From: Lacipirellulaceae bacterium
GTDB taxonomy: Bacteria; Planctomycetota; Planctomycetia; Pirellulales; Lacipirellulaceae
Length of the DNA: 64,000 nucleotides
Direction: 5' to 3'
Assembly: GCA_040218535.1 (NCBI GenBank)
Contig: JAVJRG010000012.1
Span: 310,001-374,000, forward strand
Below are positions 42,699 through 50,707 of the stretch, one piece after another. Under the pieces are notes generated by a model that saw only the letters and a program-made list of their open reading frames with translations, made no database searches and was not told the origin of the DNA. Both the position numbers and the translations under genes were made by a program. Numbering within the stretch: position 1 is the first letter of the stretch; each line of letters starts with the position of its first letter.

Positions 42699-43757
42699 AT
42701 GAAGAAACCACACAGAGAAGGCTTCACGCTGGTCGAATTACTGGTCGTTATTGCGATCATGGGCGTGCTCGTTGGGCTACTGCTCCCCGCGGTCCAAGCA
42801 GCGCGTGAAGCAGCACGCCGCTCTCAGTGCACGAATCATCTGAAACAGATGGGGCTCGCCATGCAGAACTACGAGAGCGCGCATCGCGAGTTGCCCCCGG
42901 GATATCTTTCGAATTCTCATAGCTCGTCCGTCGCCGTGAAGGATCCTGCAACCTGGGACGCAGAGCCGGGCTGGGGCTGGGGTGCCCACCTGTTGGACTA
43001 CTTGGAGCAGTCGACCATCTCACTAGGTGTTCATAAGCAAGAGCCCATCTGGGACGCCGACCACAGGGCACTCATTCGTACGAAAATACCGACCTTTCTC
43101 TGCCCCTCATCCACTGGATCGCAGGAGTCATTCCTCGTGCAGGACGAGTCTGGCAATCCCTTGTCACTGGGCGGAGGGAACATCGAAGTTGGTCGTTCGC
43201 ACTACGTTGCCAGCCACGGACAGGAATCTTGCTGGGGCGACTGTGGTGGGGCAAGCTCGCAAGTCATTTTCTCGAACATCTACACCCAGGCGAAGACCAC
43301 AATCAACCACAATCGCGACGTTTCACTCATTGCCGACGGACCGTTCTATCGGAATTCGAAAACGCGTTTCAAGGACATCACCGATGGCCTTTCCAACACG
43401 ATCTTTCTCGGTGAGCACTCTTCAGCGTTGAGTGAGAAGACCTGGGTAGGCGTGATCCCTGGGGCGTTCACACATCCGCTATTCCGCTCGCCTGAAAACG
43501 GTGAAGACTCAGCGGCTACGTTGGTTCTCGTGCACGCAGGCCCGTCTGGCGGTGAAGAAGACGCCAACGGTCTACCAATCATTCATCCAGTGAACTTCCC
43601 GGCGTATCACGTGGGCCAGATGTTCAGCGAACACCCCGGCGGTGGGAATATCGGGCTTGGGGATGGTTCGACACGATTTATTACCGACGATGTTGACTTG
43701 TTCGTTTTCGCTGAGTGGTCAAGCATCGCCGAAAGGGAAGTACCGAACGAACTGTGA
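42699..43757 (+). CDS. DUF1559 pseudopilin-like protein
   Basis: A 352-residue protein with prepilin-type N-terminus (REGFTLVELLVVIAIMGVLV, +5 Glu) and the family-typical LLPAVQAAREAARRSQC. The long DUF1559 domain contains a VGQMFSEHPGGGNIGLGDGS motif (HPGG near residue 311) and ends with a DVDLFVFAEWSS-type tail. It has the usual planctomycete DUF1559 length. The gene at 43759 starts 1 bp after its stop, so the two are an operon and the lipoprotein could be a partner. It is divergent from mntR, so metal regulation is possible but unproven. Confidence 0.9.
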   Translation: MKKPHREGFTLVELLVVIAIMGVLVGLLLPAVQAAREAARRSQCTNHLKQMGLAMQNYESAHRELPPGYLSNSHSSSVAVKDPATWDAEPGWGWGAHLLDYLEQSTISLGVHKQEPIWDADHRALIRTKIPTFLCPSSTGSQESFLVQDESGNPLSLGGGNIEVGRSHYVASHGQESCWGDCGGASSQVIFSNIYTQAKTTINHNRDVSLIADGPFYRNSKTRFKDITDGLSNTIFLGEHSSALSEKTWVGVIPGAFTHPLFRSPENGEDSAATLVLVHAGPSGGEEDANGLPIIHPVNFPAYHVGQMFSEHPGGGNIGLGDGSTRFITDDVDLFVFAEWSSIAEREVPNEL

Positions 43758-43758
43758 T

Positions 43759-44073
43759 ATGCATAGTTACACACGCAAGCGACTGCTCGCTCTTCTAGCG
43801 CTCGTACTGACTACTGGTTGTAGCGGTGCCGTGGAGACAAGCCCTGCTGCTTACGAGCACCTGAAGTCGCTCTATCAAATTACCAACCAGCGCAACTCGG
43901 AAACGCTCGAGCTCGTTGCTAGTAAAATCAAAAGCGATCAGGAGTCAGGAAAAATCACGTCCGCAGAAGCGGAAAGTCTCTTAGAGATCGTCGGTGACGC
44001 TCGCAACGGTGAATGGAAAGCAGCAAACGGAGCAGCGCGGGAACTCATGGAAGCCCAACTGAGAGCGAACTAG
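43759..44073 (+). CDS. Small lipoprotein downstream of DUF1559
   Basis: A 104-residue lipoprotein. The signal peptide with lipobox LTTGC (Cys near residue 20) is followed by a helical, charged domain without cysteines (KSLYQITNQRNSETLELVAS). The ATG at 43759 is 1 base after the DUF1559 stop. The open frame continues upstream inside the DUF1559 gene and is not a real extension. Similar small lipoproteins often follow DUF1559 genes in planctomycetes, but their function is unknown. The helical part might bind the pilin-like partner. Confidence 0.75.
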   Translation: MHSYTRKRLLALLALVLTTGCSGAVETSPAAYEHLKSLYQITNQRNSETLELVASKIKSDQESGKITSAEAESLLEIVGDARNGEWKAANGAARELMEAQLRAN

Positions 44074-44199
44074 CGATTAAGTCCCGTTGGAACATGTAAT
44101 CCCGCTTAGCACTCGCATGCTTGCCATAGGTCCTGAAGGTTCTAGCTGCTAGACTGGCTCGTTGACAGAGCAAGTCTCGGCGACTTAGCTAGGACGACC

Positions 44200-45063
44200 A
44201 TGAGCCTCAAGAGTCTCGCTTCGCTTTTTACTGATGCCTACGAACGGTGGTCGCGTGATGGGGGCCCGCTGTTGGCAGCGGGTGTCGCATACTATGTTGC
44301 ACTCTCTCTGCTACCCGTGCTATTGCTCTTGGTTTCGGGGCTAGGTATTTTCTTCTCGGCAACCCAGATGGGGCGGGATGCCGAGAGTACTATCATGCAG
44401 GCGGTTTCTGAACAATTGTCTCCACAATTGGCCGACCAAGTTCAAAACCTGTTTGCCGAAGTTCGCGAGAAGGCGAGCTTCGGTGGTCCTCTTGGTATCG
44501 CCGCGCTCTTAGTGGCTGGCCTTGCCATGTTTTCTCAATTCGACCATGCCTTTGATCGAATCTGGAATATCCACCCGAAAAGCGAACGCGGGTTGTGGCA
44601 TTCCATTGCACTGACGCTTCGCAACCGACTCACGGCGTTCGCAATGCTGCTAGGGCTAGGAGCGATCGTCATTGCCGTGTTTGCGTCAGGCGTTATCTTG
44701 TCAGCAATCGCTGAGTTCGCCGATCAGTGGATTCCTTACACTCGGAATGCCGCCTGGTTACTTGAAGCTGGGATCACGATTGGCCTAAACGTTTTTGCGT
44801 TCACTCTGATCTACCGGCTCATCACCAAAATAGAAGTTCGATGGACCGATGCGGCCCTTGGAGGAATTTTCGCCGCAGTAGCGTGGGAGATCGGAAGGCA
44901 GTTGCTTTCCCACTTTGTGATCAACGGACGGTACACCACCGCCTATGGCTTACTTGGCACGTTCATGGGAGTAATGCTTTGGGCCTACTACGCGGTGAGT
45001 GTTCTCTTTTTTGGTGCAGAACTTATTCAAGCGATGCGTGCCCGTCGCGGCGAGAAGACTTAA
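44200..45063 (+). CDS. YihY/BrkB-family membrane protein
   Basis: A 287-residue inner-membrane protein with about six helices. The family signature LLAAGVAYYVALSLLPVLLL lies at about residues 25-44. Further helices include WEIGRQLLSHFVINGRYTTA (about 228-247) and GVMLWAYYAVSVLFFGAEL near the end. The family was once called ribonuclease BN in error; its real activity is unclear, with proposed roles in envelope stress. It is convergent with the small-membrane-protein operon (45067-47310), ending 3 bp from it. Confidence 0.9.
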   Translation: MSLKSLASLFTDAYERWSRDGGPLLAAGVAYYVALSLLPVLLLLVSGLGIFFSATQMGRDAESTIMQAVSEQLSPQLADQVQNLFAEVREKASFGGPLGIAALLVAGLAMFSQFDHAFDRIWNIHPKSERGLWHSIALTLRNRLTAFAMLLGLGAIVIAVFASGVILSAIAEFADQWIPYTRNAAWLLEAGITIGLNVFAFTLIYRLITKIEVRWTDAALGGIFAAVAWEIGRQLLSHFVINGRYTTAYGLLGTFMGVMLWAYYAVSVLFFGAELIQAMRARRGEKT

Positions 45064-45066
45064 CCA

Positions 45067-45258
45067 CTACCAAGGCTTAAGCTTCCAACCCAAAACGAAA
45101 CCGATACCCAGACACCAGAGTGCGGCGACTTCTGGCTTTTCGCGGGCATACTCTTTCACGTAATCCACGAGATCCGCGCTAGGGGTGAGTTCTCCTGGGC
45201 GTTGGTTTTCTACACTGCTGTTGGCTTGCGGTTGATTCTGAATTGTTGTTTCCGGCAT
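45067..45258 (-). CDS. Small protein with DUF883-type C-terminal helix
   Basis: A 63-residue protein, last in a six-gene minus-strand operon. Disordered N-terminus, a short helix (DLVDYVKEYAREKPEV), then a Gly-zipper membrane segment CLGIGFVLGWKLKPW. This follows the C-terminal design of the ElaB/YqjD (DUF883) family, known in E. coli to anchor ribosomes to the membrane in stationary phase. The start at 45258 follows AAGGAA, rather than the Met five codons upstream. Whether it binds ribosomes is unknown. Confidence 0.65.
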   Translation of the reverse strand: MPETTIQNQPQANSSVENQRPGELTPSADLVDYVKEYAREKPEVAALWCLGIGFVLGWKLKPW

Positions 45259-45276
45259 TTTTATTTCCTTCATCGC

Positions 45277-45786
45277 TTAGCATAGTGGATAGTTAGGCTC
45301 AGGATTATTTTTAGATTTTGCTATTGAACTAGCAGACTGATCACTAGGCTTAAGAGTCTGCTTCAGCCACTGAATGTTTTGCTGCAATTCCTCGGTCGAG
45401 CGCTGCCAGGTGGCAAACCCTTGCCGCAGCTTGTAGTAGGCAAAGCCAAATAATAGACCAGACGCTATCAGACCGCAGCCTGCCGCGGCAAATAGAGCAC
45501 TGGCCCTCGTCCAATCATACTGCACGGCAAGCCACTCGCCCAAGGAAAACAGTGCTACCGGCAGAGCGGCCATTAACGTCAGCGTTCCCACAACCGCCAA
45601 GATCGCTGTTGAGCGTAACTTACGTGCATTCTCGACGGCGTCGAGTTTGGCGAGGCGCAGCTGCAGTTCACCGAGCTCAAGTGCGTCGTGTGCCAGGCTC
45701 GCGAAAGCTCCCGATGGCTTGTCAGTTTGACTGCCGCTGGCGCGACCGCCATGGGGCTGACCGTTCTGTGGGTGAGAGGCGTTCAT
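45277..45786 (-). CDS. YqjE/holin-superfamily III-like membrane protein
   Basis: A 169-residue protein with a hydrophilic N-terminus, an amphipathic helix (ALELGELQLRLAKLDAVENA) and two membrane helices (about 63-85 and 98-121). A coiled tail follows. Layout matches the phage holin 3_6/YqjE family, which sits beside DUF883 genes in the E. coli yqjD-yqjE-yqjK operon. The start ATG at 45784-45786 overlaps the stop of the gene upstream by 4 bp (ATGA), so translation is coupled. No lytic function is implied. Confidence 0.75.
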   Translation of the reverse strand: MNASHPQNGQPHGGRASGSQTDKPSGAFASLAHDALELGELQLRLAKLDAVENARKLRSTAILAVVGTLTLMAALPVALFSLGEWLAVQYDWTRASALFAAAGCGLIASGLLFGFAYYKLRQGFATWQRSTEELQQNIQWLKQTLKPSDQSASSIAKSKNNPEPNYPLC

Positions 45787-46022
45787 TTTCTTTTTACCCA
45801 CCAGCCGAACGTTACTCCTAGAGTCACGGCTACGGCAACCGTGAGGCGGGGGTGCGAACCGAGAAACTGTTCAATGCTTTTCACGCCACGAGCGAAGGCA
45901 TCGCTGGCTGGCTCATCGGAACTGGAGCGAAACTTACCTGCCGAGAACGAACCTTCTCCGTCGCCAGACAGGTTCGAATCGGTCGTGGAAGTCCAGTACT
46001 CTTGGAGACGTTGGTCTGTCAT
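45783..46022 (-). CDS. Small DUF883-like membrane protein
   Basis: A 79-residue protein. The N-terminal part is Ser/Glu-rich and likely disordered. The C-terminal segment SHPRLTVAVAVTLGVTFGWW forms one membrane helix, followed by VKRK. Its helix has the Gly/small-residue spacing shared with the neighbours at 45067, 46532 and 46924. It is translated just before the YqjE-like gene and coupled to it by an ATGA overlap. I would group it with the ElaB/YqjD class on the C-terminal motif alone. Confidence 0.7.
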   Translation of the reverse strand: MTDQRLQEYWTSTTDSNLSGDGEGSFSAGKFRSSSDEPASDAFARGVKSIEQFLGSHPRLTVAVAVTLGVTFGWWVKRK

Positions 46023-46059
46023 GGCGGTTGAAATACTCTGTGAAATTGCTCCGACAAGC

Positions 46060-46512
46060 TTACTTTGGTCGGGAGTAGTTCGGCGTATCGGATTCCTCCG
46101 ACGTAGACTGTTGGTTCTCCTGTGCCATCTTGCCCGATAATTCGCCCGCTTTTCCTGTCATGTAACCCATTGCGGCACGGGCGACTCCGGTAGCGGCAAG
46201 AGCGAACAGCTGGGCTCCCAGTCCTTTTGGCTCGCTTGCCTTACTCTTTGGAGCAACGACAAGCTTCTCCTCCTTGGCGAGACGAGTTAGCGTTTCGAGG
46301 TCGGGCGCGACTTTCTGAATACGTCGCGGCACGGCAGCAAAGCCAACAGCAGCGGCTATACCTGCGGCCAGCCACGGGTATCGCTTGACATAGTAGCGCC
46401 AGTCAGTCCGATCACGCATTCGCTGGCCAACTTGCTGGAAGTCGGAGTCCAGGTTGCTGCGTAGCATCCGCATGCGGCTACGAAGCTCGTCTGCGTCAGG
46501 TTTTTCGTTCAC
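46060..46512 (-). CDS. Membrane-anchored protein of the DUF883-like cluster
   Basis: A 150-residue protein with a charged helical N-terminus (RSRMRMLRSNLDSDFQQVGQ) and one membrane segment (YPWLAAGIAAAVGFAAVP, about 44-61). A long linker and a second, weaker amphipathic segment (LFALAATGVARAAMGYMT) follow. The N-terminal charged helix is reminiscent of the ribosome-binding part of YqjD-like proteins, but similarity is compositional only. It lies 37 bp before the gene at 46022 and 19 bp after the one at 46532. Function unknown. Confidence 0.65.
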   Translation of the reverse strand: MNEKPDADELRSRMRMLRSNLDSDFQQVGQRMRDRTDWRYYVKRYPWLAAGIAAAVGFAAVPRRIQKVAPDLETLTRLAKEEKLVVAPKSKASEPKGLGAQLFALAATGVARAAMGYMTGKAGELSGKMAQENQQSTSEESDTPNYSRPK

Positions 46513-46531
46513 GGTATTGCGGGCCCCGTCG

Positions 46532-46873
46532 TTATTTCTTTAGTCGATCGCTGATCGCATCGGGCAGCACGCCATCAAGCTGACCGAGAATCTTGCGACC
46601 AACGCCTTCGGCCGTGATCCGATCAGTCCAATGAGAGGGTCTTCGACTACGGGAGGTCTGGGTCAAAATAAAACCAATAGCAAAGCCTGCTCCCAACGCA
46701 GCGAAGATGGTCTTGCCGAGATTATCACTGGCCATCTCGCGAACTTGGCCGATGCCCCGTTGGACGTACTCTTTCGCGCGATCTGCCGGATCGTGGGCAA
46801 TGTAGCGGTCTTGTTCGGGGTCATACGTTTTCGAACGATCAACATTCTCGAACGGTTCAGTTTCGACGGACAT
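46532..46873 (-). CDS. Small DUF883-like membrane protein
   Basis: A 113-residue protein. The charged N-terminus includes YDPEQDRYIAHDPADRAKEY; a helical part follows (VQRGIGQVREMASDNLGKT), then a Gly-rich membrane helix (IFAALGAGFAIGFILTQTSR). The C-terminus after the helix is soluble, unlike that of the sisters. The start at 46873 follows AAGGAT; the Met three codons earlier is rejected. It is the second gene of the operon headed by the CsbD-like gene. Confidence 0.65.
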   Translation of the reverse strand: MSVETEPFENVDRSKTYDPEQDRYIAHDPADRAKEYVQRGIGQVREMASDNLGKTIFAALGAGFAIGFILTQTSRSRRPSHWTDRITAEGVGRKILGQLDGVLPDAISDRLKK

Positions 46874-46923
46874 TATCAGCATCCTTGTGCAAGTTGCAGT
46901 TCAGTTTGGCGGAAAGGTTGCGA

Positions 46924-47310
46924 CTAGCGAGAACGCAGGACCAATCCCACGATGACACCGGCGAGCAAACCAGTTCCAAACGCCACGGCTACCGACTCAG
47001 CGGGGCGTTTTTGAACCTGCTGCCGTACTTGGCCGGCAGCGTCACGAACCGTGTCACTGGCTTGATCGTAGTACTGTTTAGCCGTCGCTGCGGCTTGCTG
47101 GGCAATTCCGGCTGAGCGTTCGCTTAGTTGCTCCAGCGTTGCTTCGATTTGCTGGCGAGCTTCACCTGTTTTCTGTTGGATGAGCCCAACGATTTGCTCG
47201 AACTCTCCTTGGACTTCGGAGAGTTCATCGTCGGTCAATTGGCCCCATTTCTCCTGAATGAGACCTTTAAGTTGGTGCCAGTTTCCGGCCAGCTGCTGTT
47301 GCGTGATCAT
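46924..47310 (-). CDS. CsbD-like protein with DUF883-type membrane tail
   Basis: A 128-residue fusion-like protein. Residues 1-50 fit CsbD-type stress proteins (NWHQLKGLIQEKWGQLTDDE, then LSEVQGEFEQIVGLIQQKTG). A heptad-like Gln/Ala-rich coil (about 55-95) and a C-terminal Gly-zipper helix (AVAFGTGLLAGVIVGLVLRS) follow. Free CsbD proteins are small and soluble, general-stress induced. Here the domain is tied to a membrane anchor like that of its downstream neighbours. It is the first gene of the operon, so its promoter lies in 47311-47690. Confidence 0.85.
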   Translation of the reverse strand: MITQQQLAGNWHQLKGLIQEKWGQLTDDELSEVQGEFEQIVGLIQQKTGEARQQIEATLEQLSERSAGIAQQAAATAKQYYDQASDTVRDAAGQVRQQVQKRPAESVAVAFGTGLLAGVIVGLVLRSR

Positions 47311-47690
47311 CCTAAAATCTTCCTTTGTCTAAAAGAATTTGCGAGCGTGTACTCTTCCACAGGCTTACGTATCTTAACTGAATTGTCGGAATCTAGTTTT
47401 GCAAATACTAGCTCCAACGGTGCGTTGGGCGATCGTCGCCCGTGAGCTCACCAGCGTGGTGCGCTGTCGACTGACAACAATCGACTACCGAGAAAGTTGA
47501 CCTCGCCTGAATCTTCCCGAAGTTGCTTGTCACGCCCGGGTTGGCCAACTCTAATAGCTTAGCACCTCGGGGCTACTTAGGGCAAACTCCGGGATCGCGT
47601 GGTCAGGCTTTATACTGCTGTCATCACTGATTATTCGCTCGCCGCAAGCGATTATAGTGATTAAGCAACCCTTTCTAGGCGGGCACGACC
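47311..47690. other. 380-bp divergent spacer with a small palindrome
   Basis: Separates the CsbD-led operon and the AI-2E-family gene, so it should contain both promoters. A 15-bp palindrome, GGGCGATCGTCGCCC, lies at 47427-47441. No gene or stress-promoter consensus can be called with confidence. Confidence 0.5.
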
Positions 47691-48866
47691 ATGGCGACTG
47701 AAACTCGCAACCCTGATCAATCCGGCGCTTTATCCACAGGGCCGACCTCCACCCCGCCACTAGAGCTTCGAGCCGACCAGATCGAGAACGACGACGCACA
47801 GGCTTGCGATCTGGCGGAAGAAATCGTCGCCTGGGATCTCAAAGAAGTATCTTTGATGGTCCTCACCGTCTTGGCGTGTTTCTACACGCTTTATTTCACG
47901 CGGGCGTTGCTCTTCCCGATTGTGCTCGCCTTTATCTTGAATCTGGTTCTTAAGCCAATCGTGCTTCGCCTACGTAAGTGGCATGTACCTACGACTGTTT
48001 CAGCCGCATTAGTCATGCTGCTGCTTACCGGGATTCTAGCAGGTGGGATCGGGATGCTATGGAATCCTGCAAGTAGGTGGGTGGCTGAAGCCCAGCTTCG
48101 CTTACCAGCGGCAGCCCAGAAGTTGAAAGATCTCCAAAAGCCGATTGAACAAATCGCCGAGGTGAGCAAGCAAGTCGAAGAAATCACCGAAGTAGAAGGG
48201 AGGTCGAAGCCGGTGCAAGTCGAAAATAAAGAAGACAAACTCGGCAGTGCGTTGAATCTGACCGGCAGTTTCTTAGGCAGCACAATGATTGTCGTAGTGC
48301 TGCTCTTTTTTCTCCTAGCAGGTGGAGATCGTTTCCTAGAAAAAACAGTCGCACTCATGCCCAGTTGGCGTGAAAAACGCCGCGTAGTTGAACTCTCGCG
48401 TGAAATTCAGTCGCAGATTTCCAACTACCTCTTCTCAATAACGCTTATCAATATTGCCCTGGGCATCGTTATAGGCCTAGGGCTACATGCAATTGGGATG
48501 CCTGAGGCGGCTCTCTGGGGCGTGATGGCCGCTTTGCTCAATTACATTCCCTTTGCTGGTGCCCTTGTTGGCGCAACGATTGTCTTTTTCGTCGCCTTGA
48601 TTTCACTGCCTTCGATTGGAGCTGCTCTCCTTGCGCCGCTTGTGTACCTAACGGCCAATGTGATTGAAGCCAACTTCATCACTCCGGCAGTGCTCGGTAA
48701 ATCGATCAGCTTGAATCCTGTGATTCTGGTACTCTCGATCTTCTTCTGGGGCTGGCTGTGGGGCATCGGCGGTGTGCTTCTAGCGGTACCGCTACTAGTG
48801 GTACTGAAGATATGGTTCGACCATTCACGCACGCTTCACCCGTTGGGCGTGTTCTTGGGGAGGTGA
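47691..48866 (+). CDS. AI-2E-family transporter (PerM/TqsA type)
   Basis: A 391-residue permease with about eight helices and a cytoplasmic or periplasmic insert (about 140-190). Family-typical elements: LLFPIVLAFILNLVLKPIVL near residue 75, a Gly-rich loop, and a C-terminal GMPEAALWGVMAALLNYIPF region with the GAL and NFITPAVLGKS motifs. Members export autoinducer-2 (TqsA) or act as Na+/H+ antiporters; the substrate here is unknown. It is divergent from the CsbD/DUF883-like operon, so it may belong to the same stress-response neighbourhood. Confidence 0.9.
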   Translation: MATETRNPDQSGALSTGPTSTPPLELRADQIENDDAQACDLAEEIVAWDLKEVSLMVLTVLACFYTLYFTRALLFPIVLAFILNLVLKPIVLRLRKWHVPTTVSAALVMLLLTGILAGGIGMLWNPASRWVAEAQLRLPAAAQKLKDLQKPIEQIAEVSKQVEEITEVEGRSKPVQVENKEDKLGSALNLTGSFLGSTMIVVVLLFFLLAGGDRFLEKTVALMPSWREKRRVVELSREIQSQISNYLFSITLINIALGIVIGLGLHAIGMPEAALWGVMAALLNYIPFAGALVGATIVFFVALISLPSIGAALLAPLVYLTANVIEANFITPAVLGKSISLNPVILVLSIFFWGWLWGIGGVLLAVPLLVVLKIWFDHSRTLHPLGVFLGR

Positions 48867-48980
48867 GAGGACCACTGCGGAAAGTGCTTCATGCGACCCA
48901 CGATTTGACCGTTTTCAGCTGCCGAGTTACTCTGAAATAACGGAAACCAGTGATTTCGAGCAATCTCCCGGAACAGAGTT

Positions 48981-50597
48981 ATGCTGTCGCGAATCAGAAT
49001 TCTGTCTGCCACTGCGCTGATGCTGTGGGCATTCTGTATTGCGGGCACGGCTAGTGCCGTCAACTCTTACCACATCGGCAACAGTCTTACCTGGGACAGT
49101 CAGCCTCTCTTGCTGTCGCCCGTAGCCCAAGATCTTGGGCTCAGTCACGAGGCTGGCTATCACATTCGCACGGCAACTTCGCTTGACTACTTCATTGCGA
49201 ATCCTGAAGACGTCAACATAACTCCCGTCGAACCGTTCGGGACCTACACCAATGCTCTGACGAACCATGCTTGGGACGCAGTGACGATCCAGCCCTTTAA
49301 CGGGCAAACATCGACGATGGCGACCGACGTGTTATCGATTCTCGACTTCATTGACTTAACCCGATCCAACAGCGCCAACCAGGATACCAAGTTTTATATA
49401 TACGCCGCTTGGCCAAGGAGAACCGGTTTTCGCAATCGCTGGACGGTCGAGGTGGAAGATGAGCTTACAACGAACACGGTTCCCGCAGATCAGTATTTCG
49501 ATTTCCTGATCGAGCGAGTCCGTCAGGAAACGGATGCCGAAGTCTACATGATCCCCGTCGGCGATGTGCTCTTTGAGCTAGATACGCGACTGCTCAACTC
49601 TGAAATTCCTGGGTTCACTACTCTAAATGAGTTTTACCGTGATGAAATTCATCTCGATTTCAATCATGGCCGTTACCTAGCCAATCTCACGACGTTCTCG
49701 ACGCTCTTCAATACTTCACCAATCGGCATTAGGCCAACCAACGCGACGTTCGGCAACGATATCCTTACGCTCGAACAGCTAGACGCTCTCCAGTTGATCG
49801 TAAGCGATGTGCTTTCTCAGCATGAGTATGCGAACGTCAGCTTTCCTGTGCCGACCTTTGCCGATTTCGACTCCAGCGGCCAAGTCGGGCAAGCGGACTT
49901 CACTCTTTGGAGCCACTCATACGGTATCGAAGATCCGTTCGACCCGAATGGCGATGGCAAAGTGGATATTCTAGATCACAACTTTTGGTCAGCGAACGTC
50001 ACACAATTCCATCCGGCTGACTTTAATCGCGATGGCCAAGTCAATCCGCTTGACTTCGAAGTCTGGGAGAACTCGGTCGGGGTTGACGACGGAGCGGATG
50101 CCGACCAGGACGGTGACACCGACGAACAAGACAGAATCATCTGGGAGCAAGCCAACGTCCCTTTCGACCCGGCTGACTTCAACGAGGACGGCTTCGTCGA
50201 TGGCTTAGACAGCTCCGTGATGCTGAACTTCTACGGCCTCAGCGATCAAGGCGATATCTCTGGCGATGGCCAAACCGATGGCGATGACTTTCTTGCGTTC
50301 CAACTTGTTCAAACGCCGTATAACCCTGCCGACACGAATTTCGACCGATTAGTCGATAACGTCGATCTTGAGCATTGGCAACGCTCCGTGGGATACGACA
50401 TCGCTACCGATATCAACGACAATGAGTTGACCGAAGGCATGGAGTTGCTTACGTGGCAACAAGAGTTCGGCAGCGTCTGGCCAATCGTTGGCGCCTCAGC
50501 AGTGGGTGTGCCCGAGCCCGTTGCGGCAACTCTCGTTTTCACTGCTTTCAGCCTGTTCTTGGCAGTCCGAACACGCGATAGCTTGCCGCGCCACTGA
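48981..50597 (+). CDS. Secreted SGNH-hydrolase-like protein with dockerin-like repeats and PEP-CTERM
   Basis: A 538-residue exported protein. Signal peptide (about 1-26, ending ASA). An SGNH-like domain follows with Ser35 in YHIGNSLTWDS (block I-like) and DEIHLDFNHG near 221-230 (Asp/His pair of block V). Next come about seven dockerin-type I-like Ca-binding units of the form DxNxDGxVxxxD (about 290-510). It ends with a PEP-CTERM-like VPEPVAATLVFTAF tail. The catalytic set looks complete, but substrate specificity (esters or polysaccharide acetyl groups) is unknown. A shorter paralogue without the Ca-binding part follows at 50708. Confidence 0.88.
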   Translation: MLSRIRILSATALMLWAFCIAGTASAVNSYHIGNSLTWDSQPLLLSPVAQDLGLSHEAGYHIRTATSLDYFIANPEDVNITPVEPFGTYTNALTNHAWDAVTIQPFNGQTSTMATDVLSILDFIDLTRSNSANQDTKFYIYAAWPRRTGFRNRWTVEVEDELTTNTVPADQYFDFLIERVRQETDAEVYMIPVGDVLFELDTRLLNSEIPGFTTLNEFYRDEIHLDFNHGRYLANLTTFSTLFNTSPIGIRPTNATFGNDILTLEQLDALQLIVSDVLSQHEYANVSFPVPTFADFDSSGQVGQADFTLWSHSYGIEDPFDPNGDGKVDILDHNFWSANVTQFHPADFNRDGQVNPLDFEVWENSVGVDDGADADQDGDTDEQDRIIWEQANVPFDPADFNEDGFVDGLDSSVMLNFYGLSDQGDISGDGQTDGDDFLAFQLVQTPYNPADTNFDRLVDNVDLEHWQRSVGYDIATDINDNELTEGMELLTWQQEFGSVWPIVGASAVGVPEPVAATLVFTAFSLFLAVRTRDSLPRH

Positions 50598-50707
50598 ATT
50601 TGACTTTGGCTGTACAAGCCACTATGCTGCGAAAACGCTTCCAAAAGCTCAGCAGAAGTCCGCCTGCTATAGGATGTCGCACCAAGTACCCGCCTAGGAA
50701 ACACCTT

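Noticed and set aside
45277-45786. A phage lysis cassette around the holin-like gene
   Set aside because: Neighbours are DUF883-like and CsbD-type genes without endolysin or other phage genes; the YqjE-type chromosomal family explains it better.
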